The notes: generated from the letters alone by a model not told the origin. A stretch of 64,000 bases of DNA from Axinella damicornis (GCA_963931865.1 OZ007510.1:15170111-15234110), one strand, 5' to 3'; shown: positions 45,126 to 60,223, counted from the first letter of the stretch. A program made the numbers and translations.

Positions 45126-45623
45126 TTCTGTTCTCCACTTGTTCTGTATGCTGTTGCCTTGACGATGATCAGTTGCATTAACTATTTGGTACATGAAAAG
45201 AATTTCCTATTCATGACAAAGTTCACCAAATGAATTAATCGAACTTCCTACCTCAGTACGTGACCGGTTGAAGTGGTGAGTGTAGATACCTGATACTACC
45301 CTCCCTCCCTCTCCCGGTAGTAGGACAAGTGTCGGTCGGTGAAGCAATGCTTTGTTCTGTCTTGCGGTAGTAGCACCCACAATAACACTGGTACCAGTGA
45401 GTCAGAGGTTTGTACATCAGTCCGTGCCACTAGAGTGGCCATCATTCAGATAGTCAGAAAGCTTGAACAAACCTGGCAGATCAGTCAGAGGGATGCATTA
45501 TTTGGCATCACCAGATCCTTCCACAAAATTTACTGATTTATGTGCAGATTTGTACATGCATGACTGCTCTACCTGATTGCTGGTAAGAGATAATTATCAG
45601 AATGGCAAAAAAAAATACCCCCC

Positions 45624-45654
<31 letters not shown>

Positions 45655-45883
45655 ACACACACATGCACACACAAAAGATCAGCCACACCCTCGTCGAGTG
45701 CAGCTAGCCTAGGCCGCGCCATCCTTTCGTTGAGCCCCACCCTTTTCTAATGTTATTACGTAACGTAATTAATCTCAAAGACCACGCCCACTACTAACTC
45801 CAATGTGTTGCTATGGTAATTGATGAGGGTTCGGCTGCTGTGTACTAATATTATAAACTGTAAGAGTGATCCGATCGCTCATC
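45126..45883. promoter_or_regulatory. Spacer and presumed promoter of the dynein heavy chain gene
   Basis: 758 bp contain a poly-C run plus (CA)n at 45618-45662. An X-box-like site at 45807-45820 (GTTGCTATGGTAAT, 11 of 14 to GTTGCCATGGCAAC) sits 64 bp before the proposed ATG at 45884. No exon is seen. The short ORF at 45339-45536 has no support. Confidence 0.55.
45807..45820. promoter_or_regulatory. RFX X-box-like site upstream of the dynein gene
   Basis: GTTGCTATGGTAAT differs from the symmetric X-box at three transition positions (C to T). Position close to the start of an axonemal gene supports function. Confidence 0.55.
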
Positions 45884-48800
45884 ATGGAGGGAATGAAGGT
45901 AAGTCAGCCTAGTCGTTGGCGTGCAATAGCAGTCGTTGATACCGTACAGAGCTCAGAGCTGACCCTTATCCGCATGCTGCTTCTCCACAGCGCCATGAAG
46001 TGGAGACCGCCAATCCTGCCGCCAAGGCTCGGTCCCAGCTCCCTCACATCCCACTCATTCCCTCCAGCCACGACCAGCCTTCGCCGCTGTACAGGGTACG
46101 TTTACACCCAGTCTAGGTTTAGCTTCTGTCTGCACCATGAAGTGTAGCCCGACATGGCCGTTACTGAATCCCCCTTCTGCACCCACAAACGCATATTCCC
46201 ACTAGCTGATTCTCCAGAACCTGGAGAAACCTCCCATTATGAAGGCTGCCTCGTGGACTAGAGCTGCCCCCTTCAAAGAAGAAAAGTTCCACCGCACACC
46301 GTCAGAGTCTATCGCCAACAATTACACCCCCACTGCTAGCAACCTCAAGATTAGGTCGCTCAGGAGGAGGCCGAAATCTCTCTGTATCCTCTGCGCTGTA
46401 GGCAAGGGAGCCTGGTCCTGATCAGGCTGGTGGCAAGGGAGCCTGGTCCTGATCAGGCTGGTGGCAAGGGAGCCTGGTCCTGATCAGGCTGGTGGCAAGG
46501 GACCCTGGTCCTGATCAGGCTGGTGGCAAGGGAGCCTGGTCCTGATCAGGCTGGTGGCAAGGGAGCCTGGTCCTGATCAGGCTGGTGGCAAGGGAGCCTG
46601 GTCCTGATCAGGCTGGTGGCAAGGGAGCCTGGTCCTGATCAGGCTGGTGGCAAGAGACCCTGGTCCTGATCAGGCTGGTGGCAAGGTTTTTTGAATTGAA
46701 GTGAAGTGATTTTATCTCGGATGAGTATTCCTATAAACACGAGTTCACTTCATAGGTTGCCACGCTAGCCGAACGAATTAAAGTGGCGCGAAAGCAAGTG
46801 CTGCTGTTTGGTGTATAGACCGACTGAAAATGGCATCTTCTCGATAGGCAACCTGAAGTCCAAGTGGGGAGATTTTGCGGTTGAGGCTTGAGCGAAGTGG
46901 AAGATTCATCCTTCACCTCAATTTGGAAAGGCTAGTTCGATTGCCTGGATGATGGCAAGTTAAAAGTCTGTGAGGAATTCAGCTGAGAGCTCGCAAGTAG
47001 ACAGCATGGGATTTTCCGGGAAGAAGACAGTAAGTGAAAGCAAGAACTCTTGGTGAAAGGGAATTGCTATTAGGGGTGGGCGATATCAGAATAATGTGGT
47101 CGCGATATATCATGTGTTAGTTATCACGATATTCGATATTATCACGATAATGCGTTTTGGCTAGTTTATTTGACTTCTCATGCCACACTAGAATATTTCT
47201 ACAAGCCAAGCATTTACTATGTTGTCATAAATTGCATGTATACACTATTTAGCCTTATTTCTGCAAAAACAACACCACTAATAATGTGAACACGATATGA
47301 CGATAATTTTAAAACCACCACGATACGATTATCATGGGCTCTTAATATCACGATATACGATAATAACGATATATTGCCCACCCCTAATTGCTATCCATTC
47401 TTGAAGGCATGGGTTGTGAATATCAAGCATACATACATGCCATTATGGAATACCATGGACAATCCATTTTGTTAAGTAGGCACAAATTCATGAGAAGTAG
47501 TCGAAATGGGAGTAGGCGAGGTGGCACTAACCCCTGTTGACATGGCTGGTACAGTAGACATAGCAGGTACAGTACACATGGCAGGTACAGTAGACATGGC
47601 TGGTAGAGTAGACATAGCAGGTACAGTAGACATGGCTGGTAGAGTAGACATGGCTGGTACAGTAGACATGGCTGGTACAGTAGACAGCTGGTACAGTAGA
47701 CATGGCTGGTACAGTAGACATGGCTGGTACAGTAGACATGGCTGGTACAGTAGACAGCTGGTACATATTGTACCACTGAAAGTAAACCACAAGCCATTGG
47801 ACTAAAGCTCCTGATCTTATTGGGTATACTGTGTAGTGTACTGATGTCCTTAACTCCCTAACCAGCCCCGGTCAAGCCCCCCTCCCCGCATCAGCCTCCC
47901 TCTCTCTGCTCTCCACCCCTCCCCCCTCCCATGCTCCCTGGCTACCATGAGCACCAGAGGGTGGGGGTCGACCCCTCTCCGTCCCGACCGCTGAGTCCTG
48001 GAGAACAATTCTCACACATCCACAGGCAGGAGGAGTGGAAAGATGGCGTGGTCGGAAAGCCAACTGAAAAAGACCTGGAGGTATGTTGCTCTTAGCTAGG
48101 GATTCTGAATCGGCACAAGTAAATGTTGTGTTTGGCGGTAGGCCCTGAAGAGGATTGCCCAAACAATTCCAGATGTGCATGCTTAGCCCTGTCAGAATGC
48201 TTTATGAATGTTGTTTGGAAGGGCTTATGTAATGTACAGACCCTAATGAGGTCTTGTTCATGAAACCCACCCCAATTATGCCCAGACATCTCCCTCTCAT
48301 CTGATGAGGTGGGTGGGTGGGGCCGTTTCCGCAAGCTCGTTCAGTTTACTGCAGCTACAGCCAAGCACTTTCAGCTGCAGCTGTTGTAGAATAACATCAC
48401 CATGGGAACACTACTCACGCACATGCATGCTAGGCCAATGGGCGCACTTTACCTGCTGCCCCGCCCCCAGCTAACCGCATTAACTTCATTGACCGCCCCC
48501 AGCTAACCTGCTTTGAAGCTCATTTGTAAGCCGGAGGTCTCTTACCATGTGTAACTCTCTTTCCCCACAGCGGTACTGCTACTATGTCACTCAGGGAGTT
48601 CCTGCAGCGGATATAGCCCGTATGCCTGAGGAGACACTGGCCAATGTGCATGCCCGCCTCCTACCTAGACTGGTGCGCAACCGGGAGTGGGCCGGGGTGC
48701 GGCGGTGCCTGCACGAGGAGGTGGAGCAGGACTACCTGCACAGCGTACAGAAGGCCACTGTGGACTATGTGCTCCTGGACTCCTCGGAGATGGCACGGCT

Positions 48801-51552
48801 GAAGATCGGTTCAGTCCCTCAAGGGCCCCACCAGCGCACAATCCGCGCCCCTGTCCCGTGGCACACCAGTCTGAACGTGGCCAGGGAGGCACAGAGCGTA
48901 CAGCTGTTCACCACCAACAGAGTCATGGCCGAGCTGCAGCAGCTGTGGCAGAACAAGTGAGTGCACTGCGAGTGTCGATTGAGTCGTAGCTGCACAGGTG
49001 CCACCATCGCAGTAACCATTATGACAACCTGATTCCAATGAAGTGTAGTGCTCCCACATTTCTCATTTGGATGTTTGTACTGATTGCAGGTATTCCAGAG
49101 TACATTTTGTTGACTTGGAGGCATTGCGTCAGGCCGCGGTGCCGATGGAGCCTGCCCAGTTTGAGGGTCTGGTTAAACAGCAGTGTGCCCAGGCCAGAGA
49201 CATCCTTCAGAACCAGTGAGAAGCTGTGTTGTAGTAGGGAACACCTGTTCCTAGCCTCGTTCCCAGGCCACACGCGGCCTGGGAACAAGGCTAACCTGTT
49301 CCTAGACTCTGCTAGACAGTGCTTCTAGTGGATGTTTCATTTGCCCTGCACTGACCTGCAGGTGGGTGGTGGAGTGCGGCGAGGTGTTCCGAGCACACAG
49401 GTCCTGCTGGGCACACCTGATCCCCACCGCCTCCTCACAGACGGCCGTGCTCGCAGAACACTTCTTCAACTGTGCCTGCAGCCTCATGGCCCGGCAGCTG
49501 AGGGAGACCGTGGAGAACTCTTTGGCTGACCTTGTTACCTTCCTGGCTCTCTACAAGGTGATTGTGTGTGTGGATGTGTATCAGGCGTCTGAGGGTCACA
49601 TGCGGCAGAATCGATCGCATGACTGGACATTAAATCGCCTGCACACTTAAGTGGGCATTAACTAGATATGCACAGTTTTGAAGACCAACGGCTGTTTTGG
49701 GTCAGTGAGTTAGCACTAGATACATGTACCAGCTTCATTATAGGGTTTAGTGCACTCGGGCAATATAGTTAACAGTCTCAGGTGGATAATGCACTCGCCT
49801 TTGGCTGGTGCATTATCTCGCCCTGGACTGTTAACTAGATTGCCCTCGTGCACTAAACCCATAATGCACTGCAAACTGGTATCTAAGTATATGCTTCTTA
49901 GTGCTACTCACGTGACCCTCAATGAATCAGACGCCTAAAAATCGATCACATGGCTGAGCATTAAATCTCTTATTGCACACTTTAGTGTAAATAATCAAAG
50001 ATCAACGGCTGTTTCGGGTCAGTGAGTAGTTTAGATTCCAGTTTGCAGTGCATTACGGGCTTTAGTGCACTCAGACTTTATGCACTGCAAACTGGTATTT
50101 AAATATTACTTAATGTTGCATTCCAACACCACATGAAAGTAGCATGATCTGGAAGAGCAAAATGCCACTACAATTAGGCTCACTGCTGAAGCACTTTGCA
50201 CTGAGAGGCAGACGGGAGCCCAACCGTCTGGCACTGCATGTACTACACAGTACTCGCTAGATCGTGGTGAAGAGATATACGGCGATCTGTGTTATATTTA
50301 GCTCTACAAAAAACTTACTGGTTCGGCTAAGATGAACGTGCTCTAGATGAACGTGCTCTAGATGAACGTGCTCTAGATGAACGTGCTCTAGATGAACGTG
50401 CTCTAGATGCATGATCTTCGTTTCATGCCCATTTTGTTCATGCCGTCCTGCAAATAGAATTCATACCACCTGTAATTACTACTGTAAGCTTAACCTGTAG
50501 TCTGTTGTTAATTGACACGTTTTACATGTACCGCTTCCACTATGAATAATATTATCTCAATGTGGCTTCCAACTTGTAATATAATATTGGCGTGCCAAAA
50601 TGTTCATATTTGGAGAAAATGGTTCCCAATTTTGGCACAAAACGTACCTCGTGTGTGTGTGTGTTGTGGGGTAACCGTATGAGGACATGTCAGCTACCCG
50701 TGCGTGTGTCTTGCTTTGTCTCTCAGAGTGGTAACAACTACGAGGGAGAGTTTGAGGACCTCCTGTTTGTCTCCCAGCCTGTGAGTTACAGACGTAGTGG
50801 GAAACGTGATGGGACAATGACTCATTCAGAGCCTCACCCACACACTGGCTAGGTGCTGTGCATTGAGCTTGTTGTGAAGACATCTGAGATCGTCCTTACC
50901 CCTCCCTGCCCCGAGCTGGAGACCATGCTGCACCGACTGGTGACAGCCATTGTGGAGAGTGCGGACAAGCTGCCAAGGGTGGAGCACGTCTTGTTCCCAG
51001 ACCTACAGGGATTTGAGCTGGTGATTCCCTCTGTGAAGCTGCAGGAGAGGGTCGTGGGGACTGCCAGGGAGGAGGCCCTGCAGTTGCTGCGAGCCAACAC
51101 CGTGGGACCTCAGAGGTACGGAGGCTGGTTGAATACCGGTAAACTATGTACGTAGTTCAAGCTATCACAATGCTGTAGAGTAGTTGAGGTGGAGCTGGAG
51201 AAATGTCTCCTGTCACCGTCCTGCTGCCCTGTCCCCAGGTACCTCTCTACCACGTATGAGAAGTACCGCCCCCTGCTGGATGGCAGTGCCAGCCTGGATG
51301 TGGACACTTTCCTCAAGTCTGATGAGGAGCTCTCCATGTTTGGCAAGGTGAGGACACCCAGCCTGAAGCACCATGTATGATCAGGCAAGGTGGGGACACC
51401 CAGCCTGAAGCACCATGGATGATCAGGCTTGACAAACAATGCTGGCCACTTGTGATGACATCACTGGCCACTTGTGATGACATCACTGGCCACTCTGTCA
51501 GTACATCCACAGAACACAGCCTATAGGTTATGTGGATTACCCTCACCCACTC

Positions 51553-51630
<78 letters not shown>

Positions 51631-52788
51631 CACACACAGTGGATTGATCGGCTGCGGGGCCAGAGTGGAGAGCTGTCTGTCCTGCGTCACACTGCCTACT
51701 TGAACTTTGTGTGTCTGAGATGTGGTGAAGTCAACCAGTTGCTGGCTGCACGGGCATCAGACCTCGCAGACAGACTGGNNNNNNNNNNNNNNNNNNNNNN
51801 NNNNNNNNNNNNNNNNNNNNNNNNNNNNNNNNNNNNNNNNNNNNNNNNNNNNNNNNNNNNNNNNNNNNNNNNNNNNNNNNNNNNNNNNNNNNNNNNNNNN
51901 NNNNNNNNNNNNNNNNNNNNNNNNNNNNNNNNNNNNNNNNNNNNNNNNNNNNNNNNNNNNNNNNNNNNNNNNNNNNNNGATTTCTTTTCATGCCGCCCTG
52001 CAAAATACACCAGGCTACCCGTGCAACAAGTCAAACACGTGAGAAACAATTTCCTTTCCTAAAATTTGACGCAAAGTATAAGGCCTCCTTAGTCTGCCGC
52101 TCCGCTATGAATAATGTTACAAGGCCTGGGAACGAGGCTATGCTTGCCCCCAGGACGCCCTCCACAATAAGTGGCAGCTAGAGTACATGTAGCAAACAAG
52201 ACAAGACTTTTATCTTTGCCACTGTCGGGTCAGGCCAAATGTAGTAGATATAGGCAGAGCAAGAAACTTTACCACTTATCTATGAGTGCAGGGCACCAAC
52301 TTTGCGTGCCTTCACAGTGTATCCTTGTGTGTTGTCGCTCACCAGGAAGGAGTTGCCGTTTCTGCCAATTTGGTTTGTTGTTCTATTTTTGGCAGAAATG
52401 ACACATCAGTTACCCTACACAACAGGAGTGCTGTTTCTGACAATTTTGCCTTAATTGATATGTCAAAATGTGCCATAATTGGTAGAAAATGGTTTCCAAA
52501 AATAGCCACTTTTGGCATGGTGGACATTAAACTCAGATAATGAGGGGACCTCAAGTACTTCATTTTGGCTATGCCTTAATGTATGGCTGTGGGATAGCAT
52601 TTTGCGTCGTGGTGGATGTTCGGTCAAGTCCCTCCTCCCTTCCTCCCAGGACTACCTTGACCTCAGCAACCGTCAGATCGATGACATTGTGGAGCTTGTG
52701 AGGGGAAAGCTCTCCAGCATGGCCAGGATCACATTGGGTGCCCTCACCGTCATGGATGTGCACGGTAGGAGTGGGCAGGTGGGAGGGG

Positions 52789-52823
<35 letters not shown>

Positions 52824-55800
52824 GTGGGAGTGGCTGGGGAGAGGGAAGGTGGGAGGGGCTGGGGGATGAGGCAGGTGGGAGAGGAGGCGGGGCTGGAGAG
52901 ATCGCAGGGTCTGGAATGGACATCCCTTTGCACATGCAATGTGTGGAGTACTGATTGTACCGTCCCCTGCAGCACGAGATGTGGTGGCCAAACTGTACAA
53001 GGACCAGGTGTCCTCTGCGGCAGACTTCCAGTGGATCTGCCAGCTGAGATACTACTTTGAGGAGCAGCTGGTGATGGTGCGCATGATCACCACGTGTGTG
53101 CCGTATGGCTACGAGTACCCTTGGAACACAGGCCGCCTCGTCATCACCCCTCTCACGGACCGATGCTACCGGACGCTGATGGGCGCCCTGAAACTGAACC
53201 TGGGGGGTTCCCCTGAGGGGCCAGCCGGGTACAGGGAAGACAGAGACATGCAAAGACCTGGCCAAGGCGGTGGCCAAGCAGTGTGTGGTGTTCAACTGCT
53301 CTGATGGCCTGGACTACAAGGCTATGGGCAAGTTCTTCAAAGGGCTGGCCCAGGCAGGGGCGTGGTCCCTGCTTTGATGAATTCAACAGGATTGAGCTGG
53401 AGGTATGTAGGTAGTAGCTGCTTCAGTTGATAACCAGGGACTGCCTCTTAGAGTCTGGTATTGTTGCTCTTTGTGCAGGTGTTGTCTGTGATTGCGCAGC
53501 AGATCAGAGCATCCAGGTGGCAGTGAACCAGGGGGCTCAAGCGCTTCGTCTTTGAGGGTACGGAGATCTCCCTCGATGCATCCTGTACCGTTTTCATCAC
53601 CATGAACCCTGGCTATGCTGGACGGCAAGAACTGCCTGACAATCTCAAGGTGTGGAGAGGGAGGGAGGGGGGGGATGATGATGCCTTATCTTATTGTTTC
53701 CCTTCATTTACTTGGGTACAGTGTATGTGCATACAATTAACCACCCAGTACATGCAGGTGTAGTTGGAGTCAAATCGCTTGTACTTTGAACCTGTACTCT
53801 ATTCCAGGTGCTGTTTCGCACGGTGGCCATGATGGTGCCGGACTATGCCATGATCGGAGAGATCATGCTCTACTCCATGGGGTTCGTGGACGCCCGAAGC
53901 CTCTCTGCCAAGATTGTGGCCACTTACCGACTCTGCTCCGAGCAGCTCTCGTCACAGCACCACTACGACTACGGTGAGGGGCACATCTCACTCAGGTCTC
54001 ACTTGTAGTACCTATCCAAGTCCTTTAGTGCACACGCACATGCACACACAACATACAGGAATGCGTGCTGTAAAATCGGTACTGACGGCAGCCGGAAACT
54101 TGAAGCTGAAGTACCAGCAAGAGAATGAGAGCGTGCTCCTCCTGCGAGCCATCAACGATGTCAACCTGCCCAAGTTCCTCGCACATGACGTTCCTCTCTT
54201 TGAGGGGATCACCTCGGACCTGTTCCCGGGGGTGGTACTCCCTAAACCGGACTACGACAACCTCACGGACGCCCTGTGCGACAACATTGCCAAGATGGGC
54301 CTGCAGCCAGTGCCCTGGTTCATCACCAAGATCATCCAGGTCTGTTTGTTGAGACTTGAGACTGCCTGTAGTGAAAGTGGACATACATGTACATACAGTA
54401 ACTTGTTACATCAGGCACTAAGTGGCTTTTGCCTGGACAGTTTACACAGCTGAGATCAACTTGTAGCACATTTGAGCAGTCACATTCATTATCCTGTGTG
54501 CATGCTTGCACTCAGCAGGGGTTGAACTTGACCGCACCCTGTTTCTAGCATTACGGCCACAACTTACGGTATCTCATTCTGCATACTAACAGCACTGTAT
54601 TAATAATCGGTAGACCTAGCTATCTCATCGTACATGCTGTATTAAAAATCGGCGGTAGGCCTTCCTTTATCATGTCAAAGTAGCACACGGGGTACATGTT
54701 CTGCTGAGCACCTCTAGTTTCCATGGAAACAACAGTGGAATCTTTATGCCTGTACAACTGGTCTGGCAGTGCAGCTCCCACCGTGCTGCTGCACAACCCC
54801 CCCCCCCCCGATGTCTGATCAGTGTTTGTCTGGTCATGCCCTGTGCATGTGTCTACCCGGTACAGATCTATGAGATGATGCTGGTGCGCCATGGGTTCAT
54901 GATCGTTGGAGAGCACATGGGGGGGAAGAGCTCTGCTTACCGGGTGCTGGCTGCAGGCCTGGCCGACCTCCAGACCAGTGGACTGATGGAGGAATTCAAG
55001 GTAGACAGTGCCGGCTGGCAGGAGACCCTATGGATCAGTGAAGTGTCTCTTCGTTCCCACAGGTTGACTACCGAATCATCAACCCCAAGTCAATGACCAT
55101 GGGGCAGCTGTACGGCTCCTTTGACCCTGTCTCCCACGAGTGGTCCGATGGAGTGCTCGCCAACTCCTTCCGAGAGATGGCATCTGCTGTGGATGAGAAC
55201 CGCAAGTGGCTGATATTTGACGGCCCAGTGGATGCCATCTGGATCGAGAACATGAACACGGTGCTGGACGACAACAAGAAGCTGTGCCTCATGAGCGGGG
55301 AGATCATCCAGATGAGTAACAAGATGAACCTCATCTTTGAACCGGAGGACCTTGAGGTGGCTTCTCCCGCCACTGTCTCCCGGTGTGGGATGATCTACAT
55401 GGAGCCCCACCAGGTGAGAACATTCTCGCTGTTTGTTTGTCGGTTGCCGCATGACCACAGTTTCTGTGAACACACGTGTATCCCAGCTTGGCTGGCGCCC
55501 CCTGCTGGACTCCTACATGACCTCGGTGCCTGATGCGGTACGGGAGGGAGGGCGGGACCACTTCAGCAAGATGCTTGAGGAGCAGAAGAAACTGATCACT
55601 GATCTCTGCGACTGGCTGGTGCAGCCCTGCCTGGACTTCATCCGACATAACTGCCGACTCTTTATCACCACCTCCCCTCTCCACCTTGTGCACTCCCTCC
55701 TCAACCTCTATACTTGTCTGCTGGATGAAGCCATCACGGGATACCAGGGGGGCGCTTCCATACCACAGACCCAGGTGGGTGCAGACCTCTGCTGCTGCCT

Positions 55801-57267
55801 CCACATGGTTCACTCATGACACAGTAAATGTCAGCCATGACTCCAAGCCTCTCTCCTCCTTCCTCAGAGCATGCAGTGGCTACAGTCCTTCTTCCTCTTC
55901 TCCTTGGTGTGGACACTTGGGGGCACCATGAACGGAGACTCCAGGACAAAATTTGATGTGTTCTTCCGCACGCTGATCTCTGGCACGGACCAGCACCATC
56001 CCAGACCCAAGACCATCAAACTCACCAAGGTGAACTGACTGCATCTCAGCACGTTAGTAACACTGGTGGGAATTGGTGGCAGTACACTGTGCATAATTAT
56101 TGTCTGACAAATCTTCCCCCAACACACACCTGCCATAGAGTAACCTGTTCCCGGAACGGGAGACAGTGTTTGATTTCTACCTCCAACGAGGAGGAGGTGT
56201 GTGGTCCAGCTGGGAGGACATGATTGACCGCGCAGCAGGCATCCCCGCAAAAGCCAGGGTGAGGCGAAATTGTTGAACCATATGCTACCTGTTCAGCAGT
56301 CTACATTGTACTCATCATCCTGGGCCATTCTGTACCCCTCTCCCTCATCTCCCTCCTCCCTCCTCCTCCCTTCTCCCTCCCTCCTCCTCTCTCCTCCCTC
56401 CCTCCCTCCCTCCCTCCTTCCCTCCCTCCCTCCCTCCCTCCCTCCCTCCCTCCCTCCCTCCCTCCCTCCCTCCCTCCCTCCCTCCCTCCCTCCCTCCCTC
56501 CCTCCCTCCTCTCTCCTCCCTCCCAAGGTGAGTGATCTGATCATCCCAACAGTGGAGACATGTCGGCAGCGCTTCTTCCTGGAGACCTATGTGACACACG
56601 ACATGCCCCTGCTGTTTGTCGGTCCCACTGGCACGGGAAAGTCTGCCATCACCAACAACTTCCTCGTCCAGCTACCAAAGGACATGTGCGCTATAGCTAA
56701 GTTTGAATTTCTGTGTTTGCATAACAATTCCTTATATGCTCATAAAGCCCCTGATGTGTGAGTGCTGTGTGGTATGAACGAGTGATGAAGTGGATTGAGT
56801 GACTGCTGTCTGAGCCACCGTGCGTGCTGCTGGTGATTGCACTGGTGCATTCTGTCTTCCTTTGCAGGTATGTTCCAAATATGGTCAACTTCTCCGCTCG
56901 TACCACAGCCAGCCAGACCCAGGAAATCATTATGTCCAAGCTGGACAGGTAACCACTGGAGCATTCTTCGTACTCTGTGAAAGAATACCTCAGTATTCTC
57001 CCGGCCTCCCTCCTTCCCCCCCTCCCTCTCCTCCCCGATCTCTTCCACAGGCGGCGTAAAGGTGTGTATGGTCCTCCCATGGGCAAGAGGGCGGTGGTGT
57101 TTGTGGACGATCTGAACATGCCGGCCAAGGAGAAGTACGGGGCCCAGCCTCCCATTGAGCTGCTCCGACAGTGGATGGACCACCGACACTGGTACGACAA
57201 GAAGGACACTTCCAAACTGGAGCTTGCCGATGTGGTACGTTGTTGGGCATTGTGCGTGTGACTGTAA

Positions 57268-57319
<52 letters not shown>

Positions 57320-57340
57320 CTGTGAGTGTGTGTGTGTGTG

Positions 57341-57389
<49 letters not shown>

Positions 57390-60182
57390 TGTGCGTGTGT
57401 GTGTGTGTGCGTACTACATTGTAGAGCTGTTCACTGAACACACACGCACTTCACAGCTGCTTGTGAGTGCAACGGGACCCCCAGGTGGGGGACGCAACCA
57501 CGTCACAGGCCGGTTTACACGACACCTCAATATCATCTCCATTGAGTCGTTTGATGACTCCACCTTGAACAAGATCTTCTCCTCACTCGTTGACTGGCAC
57601 TTCAGCAGAGGCTTTGAGGCCATCTTCACCAGACTGGGCAAGGTAGGACGGGCAAGGTAGGACTGGGCAAGGTAGGACGGGCACTGGGTATAAAGGGAAG
57701 AGATGCTTGACTTTCAGTTATGCCGCAGTAGTTGGGGATGGGGGAGGAGCATTTACACCGAGTTAGCAGGTAGTTCAATTCCTAGTAGCCAAAACTTTGC
57801 AGCGGAGATCCTACAAGCGTACAGAGCTCCCCCCTCTCCCACCCACCCCCAGGTGATGGTGCAAGCGACGATGGGGGTGTACAAGGCTGCAGTATCCACG
57901 TTCCTCCCGACACCCTCCAAGTCTCACTATGTGTTTAACCTGCGTGATTTCTCCCGTGTGGTGAGGGGAGTGCTCCTGGTGCCCAAGACCCATATGAATG
58001 AAGGGGACAAACTGACACGGCTGTGGGTACACGAGATATACCGTGTCTTCTATGATAGGCTCATTGACGACAAAGATAGGTGTGTGTCTGTGTGTGTGCG
58101 TGCATGCATGTGTGTGTGTGTATATGGACCTCCCAGCAAGCAGTATGCAGTAATTATTTTTATGTCTGTACACGAGGCTACTTGGATGCCCAGTGCAGAG
58201 TCATGAATTGTGTGGCCAGAGCAACCTTGTGTCTCTGGTACAATTGAAATCTTTCTTGCCTTTTACATGTCCTCAAGGCGCCACTGTACATCCAATTGCC
58301 TTTGTATGGTAACCAAAGACATTACCATAGCAACAGAGGTTTCATGGGCTGTGACGGTGACCTTTGTCCTCCTATGTTGTGCAGGGAGCAGTTCTTTGAG
58401 ATTGTGAAGGAGTCTCTGCAGCAACACTTCAAGATCAACATAGACAAGCTGCTGAAACACCTCACCAAGTCTAGCGGCCTCATCGACGATGACATCAGGT
58501 CTCAAATATACCTCACAACACACATTTGCTGTCTATTGGCATATATCCTTAATATCTGTTGCTCCCCCTCCCCCCACACCCACACACCCACACCACACAC
58601 ACACACACCACACACACTACAGAGGTCTGTTCTTTGGGGACTACATGATCCCGGGAGCAGAGCCGCGTATCTATGATGAGGTTTTAGACTTCACGCAACT
58701 CACAAGCACCATTGAGAAGTATGCCTCACTGCCATAGCTCACTATTTTCTCAGACCCTGAATCAACAATGTCCATGATCCTCCGCTGCCCCGCCCCTTGC
58801 ACACGCACAGCTACCTGGATGAGTATAACCAGATGACCAAGGCACCAATGAAGCTGGTCATGTTCAAGTTTGCCATAGAGCACGCCTCCAGGATCAGCAG
58901 GGTGCTGAAGCAGGATAATGGACACGCCCTCCTCATTGGTGCGTCACAGCTGCAATAGCACTGCTGTCGTGTGACCCTAACTATGCAGTGTGCTTAGTTG
59001 AATAGTGTGTTACAATGTACTGCCTGAGACTTAAAAAATTGTGTTAATGAGTCTTGCTGTTCGCACTACTGATGTCTCCTCTTCCCCCCCCCCCCCCCCC
59101 CCCCCCCTCCTCCTCCTCCTCCTCCCCCTCCCTCTCCCCCTTCTCCCCCTCCCCATCCCCCTCCCCCTCCCCCCTCCTCCTCCCCCTCCCCCCTCCCCTC
59201 CCTCTCCCCCTCCCCTCCCCCCCTCCTCCTCCTCCTCCTGCTCTACTCCAGGTGTGGGCGGTAGTGGTCGACAAAGTGCCTGTAAGCTGGCAACATTCAT
59301 GGCTGACTACGACCTCTTCCAGATTGAGATCTCCAAGACGTACACCACAGTCGAGTGGCGAGATGACCTCAAGCGACTGCTGTTGAAGGCCGGATCAGAG
59401 GGGAAGCCAACTGTGTTCCTCTTCTCGGACAACCAGATCAAGGACGAGTCCTTCGTGGAGGACATCAACATGATTCTGAACACAGGGGACGTGCCCAACA
59501 TGTTCCCTCCGGACGAGAAAGCTGAGATTATTGAGAAGATGCAGGTCGTTGCCAGGACACAGGTGTGGGCCAGCATGCAAGATGAATCTTGACTGAAACT
59601 TTACACCCTAGCCTCATTCCCAGGCCCGAGACAGGGCCTGGGAACGAGGCTAGGGTGTACACCCTTCACATAACTTTGTCATTCTGATTGCTATAGGTAA
59701 TGACATCATATGATGTCAGTGTTAACCATTGTGTAGAGGTAAAGTTAAGGATGTCAGTTTCACAACCCCTCAGTATTGCGCCGTGCATACACACTGTTCC
59801 CTATTGTGCCATGCATACACTGTTCCCTACTGTGCCATGCATACTCAGGGTCGCAAGATCGATGCCACTCCGCTGTCCATGTTCAACTTCTTCATCGAGC
59901 GGGTGAAGGAGAACCTCCATGTGGTGCTAGCCATGAGCCCCATTGGAGATGCCTTCCGCAACCGCCTCCGTATGTTCCCCTCCCTCATCAACTGCTGCAC
60001 CATCGACTGGTTCCAGGTATGCCCCGGGGAGCACTCAAGCGTTGACTATAGTAGCAGGCTGCCCCCTCCCCCCTCCTACCCCAGCAATTGGTGTGTGCAG
60101 GGTACTATGCTCCTCTTGAGAAAGCCCATTTCAGTACTCACCAGTTGTTTACGCATATTCTACATGCACACACACACACACA

Positions 60183-60223
<41 letters not shown>

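Noticed and set aside
47423..47805. Small repetitive proteins (CTSHVY or AGTVDM repeats)
   Set aside because: They are frames through an 18-bp minisatellite in a dynein intron.
56293..56599. Glu/Gly/Arg-rich protein on the minus strand
   Set aside because: It is the complement of a (CCCT)n tract. The same applies to 59031-59300 and 62865-63446.
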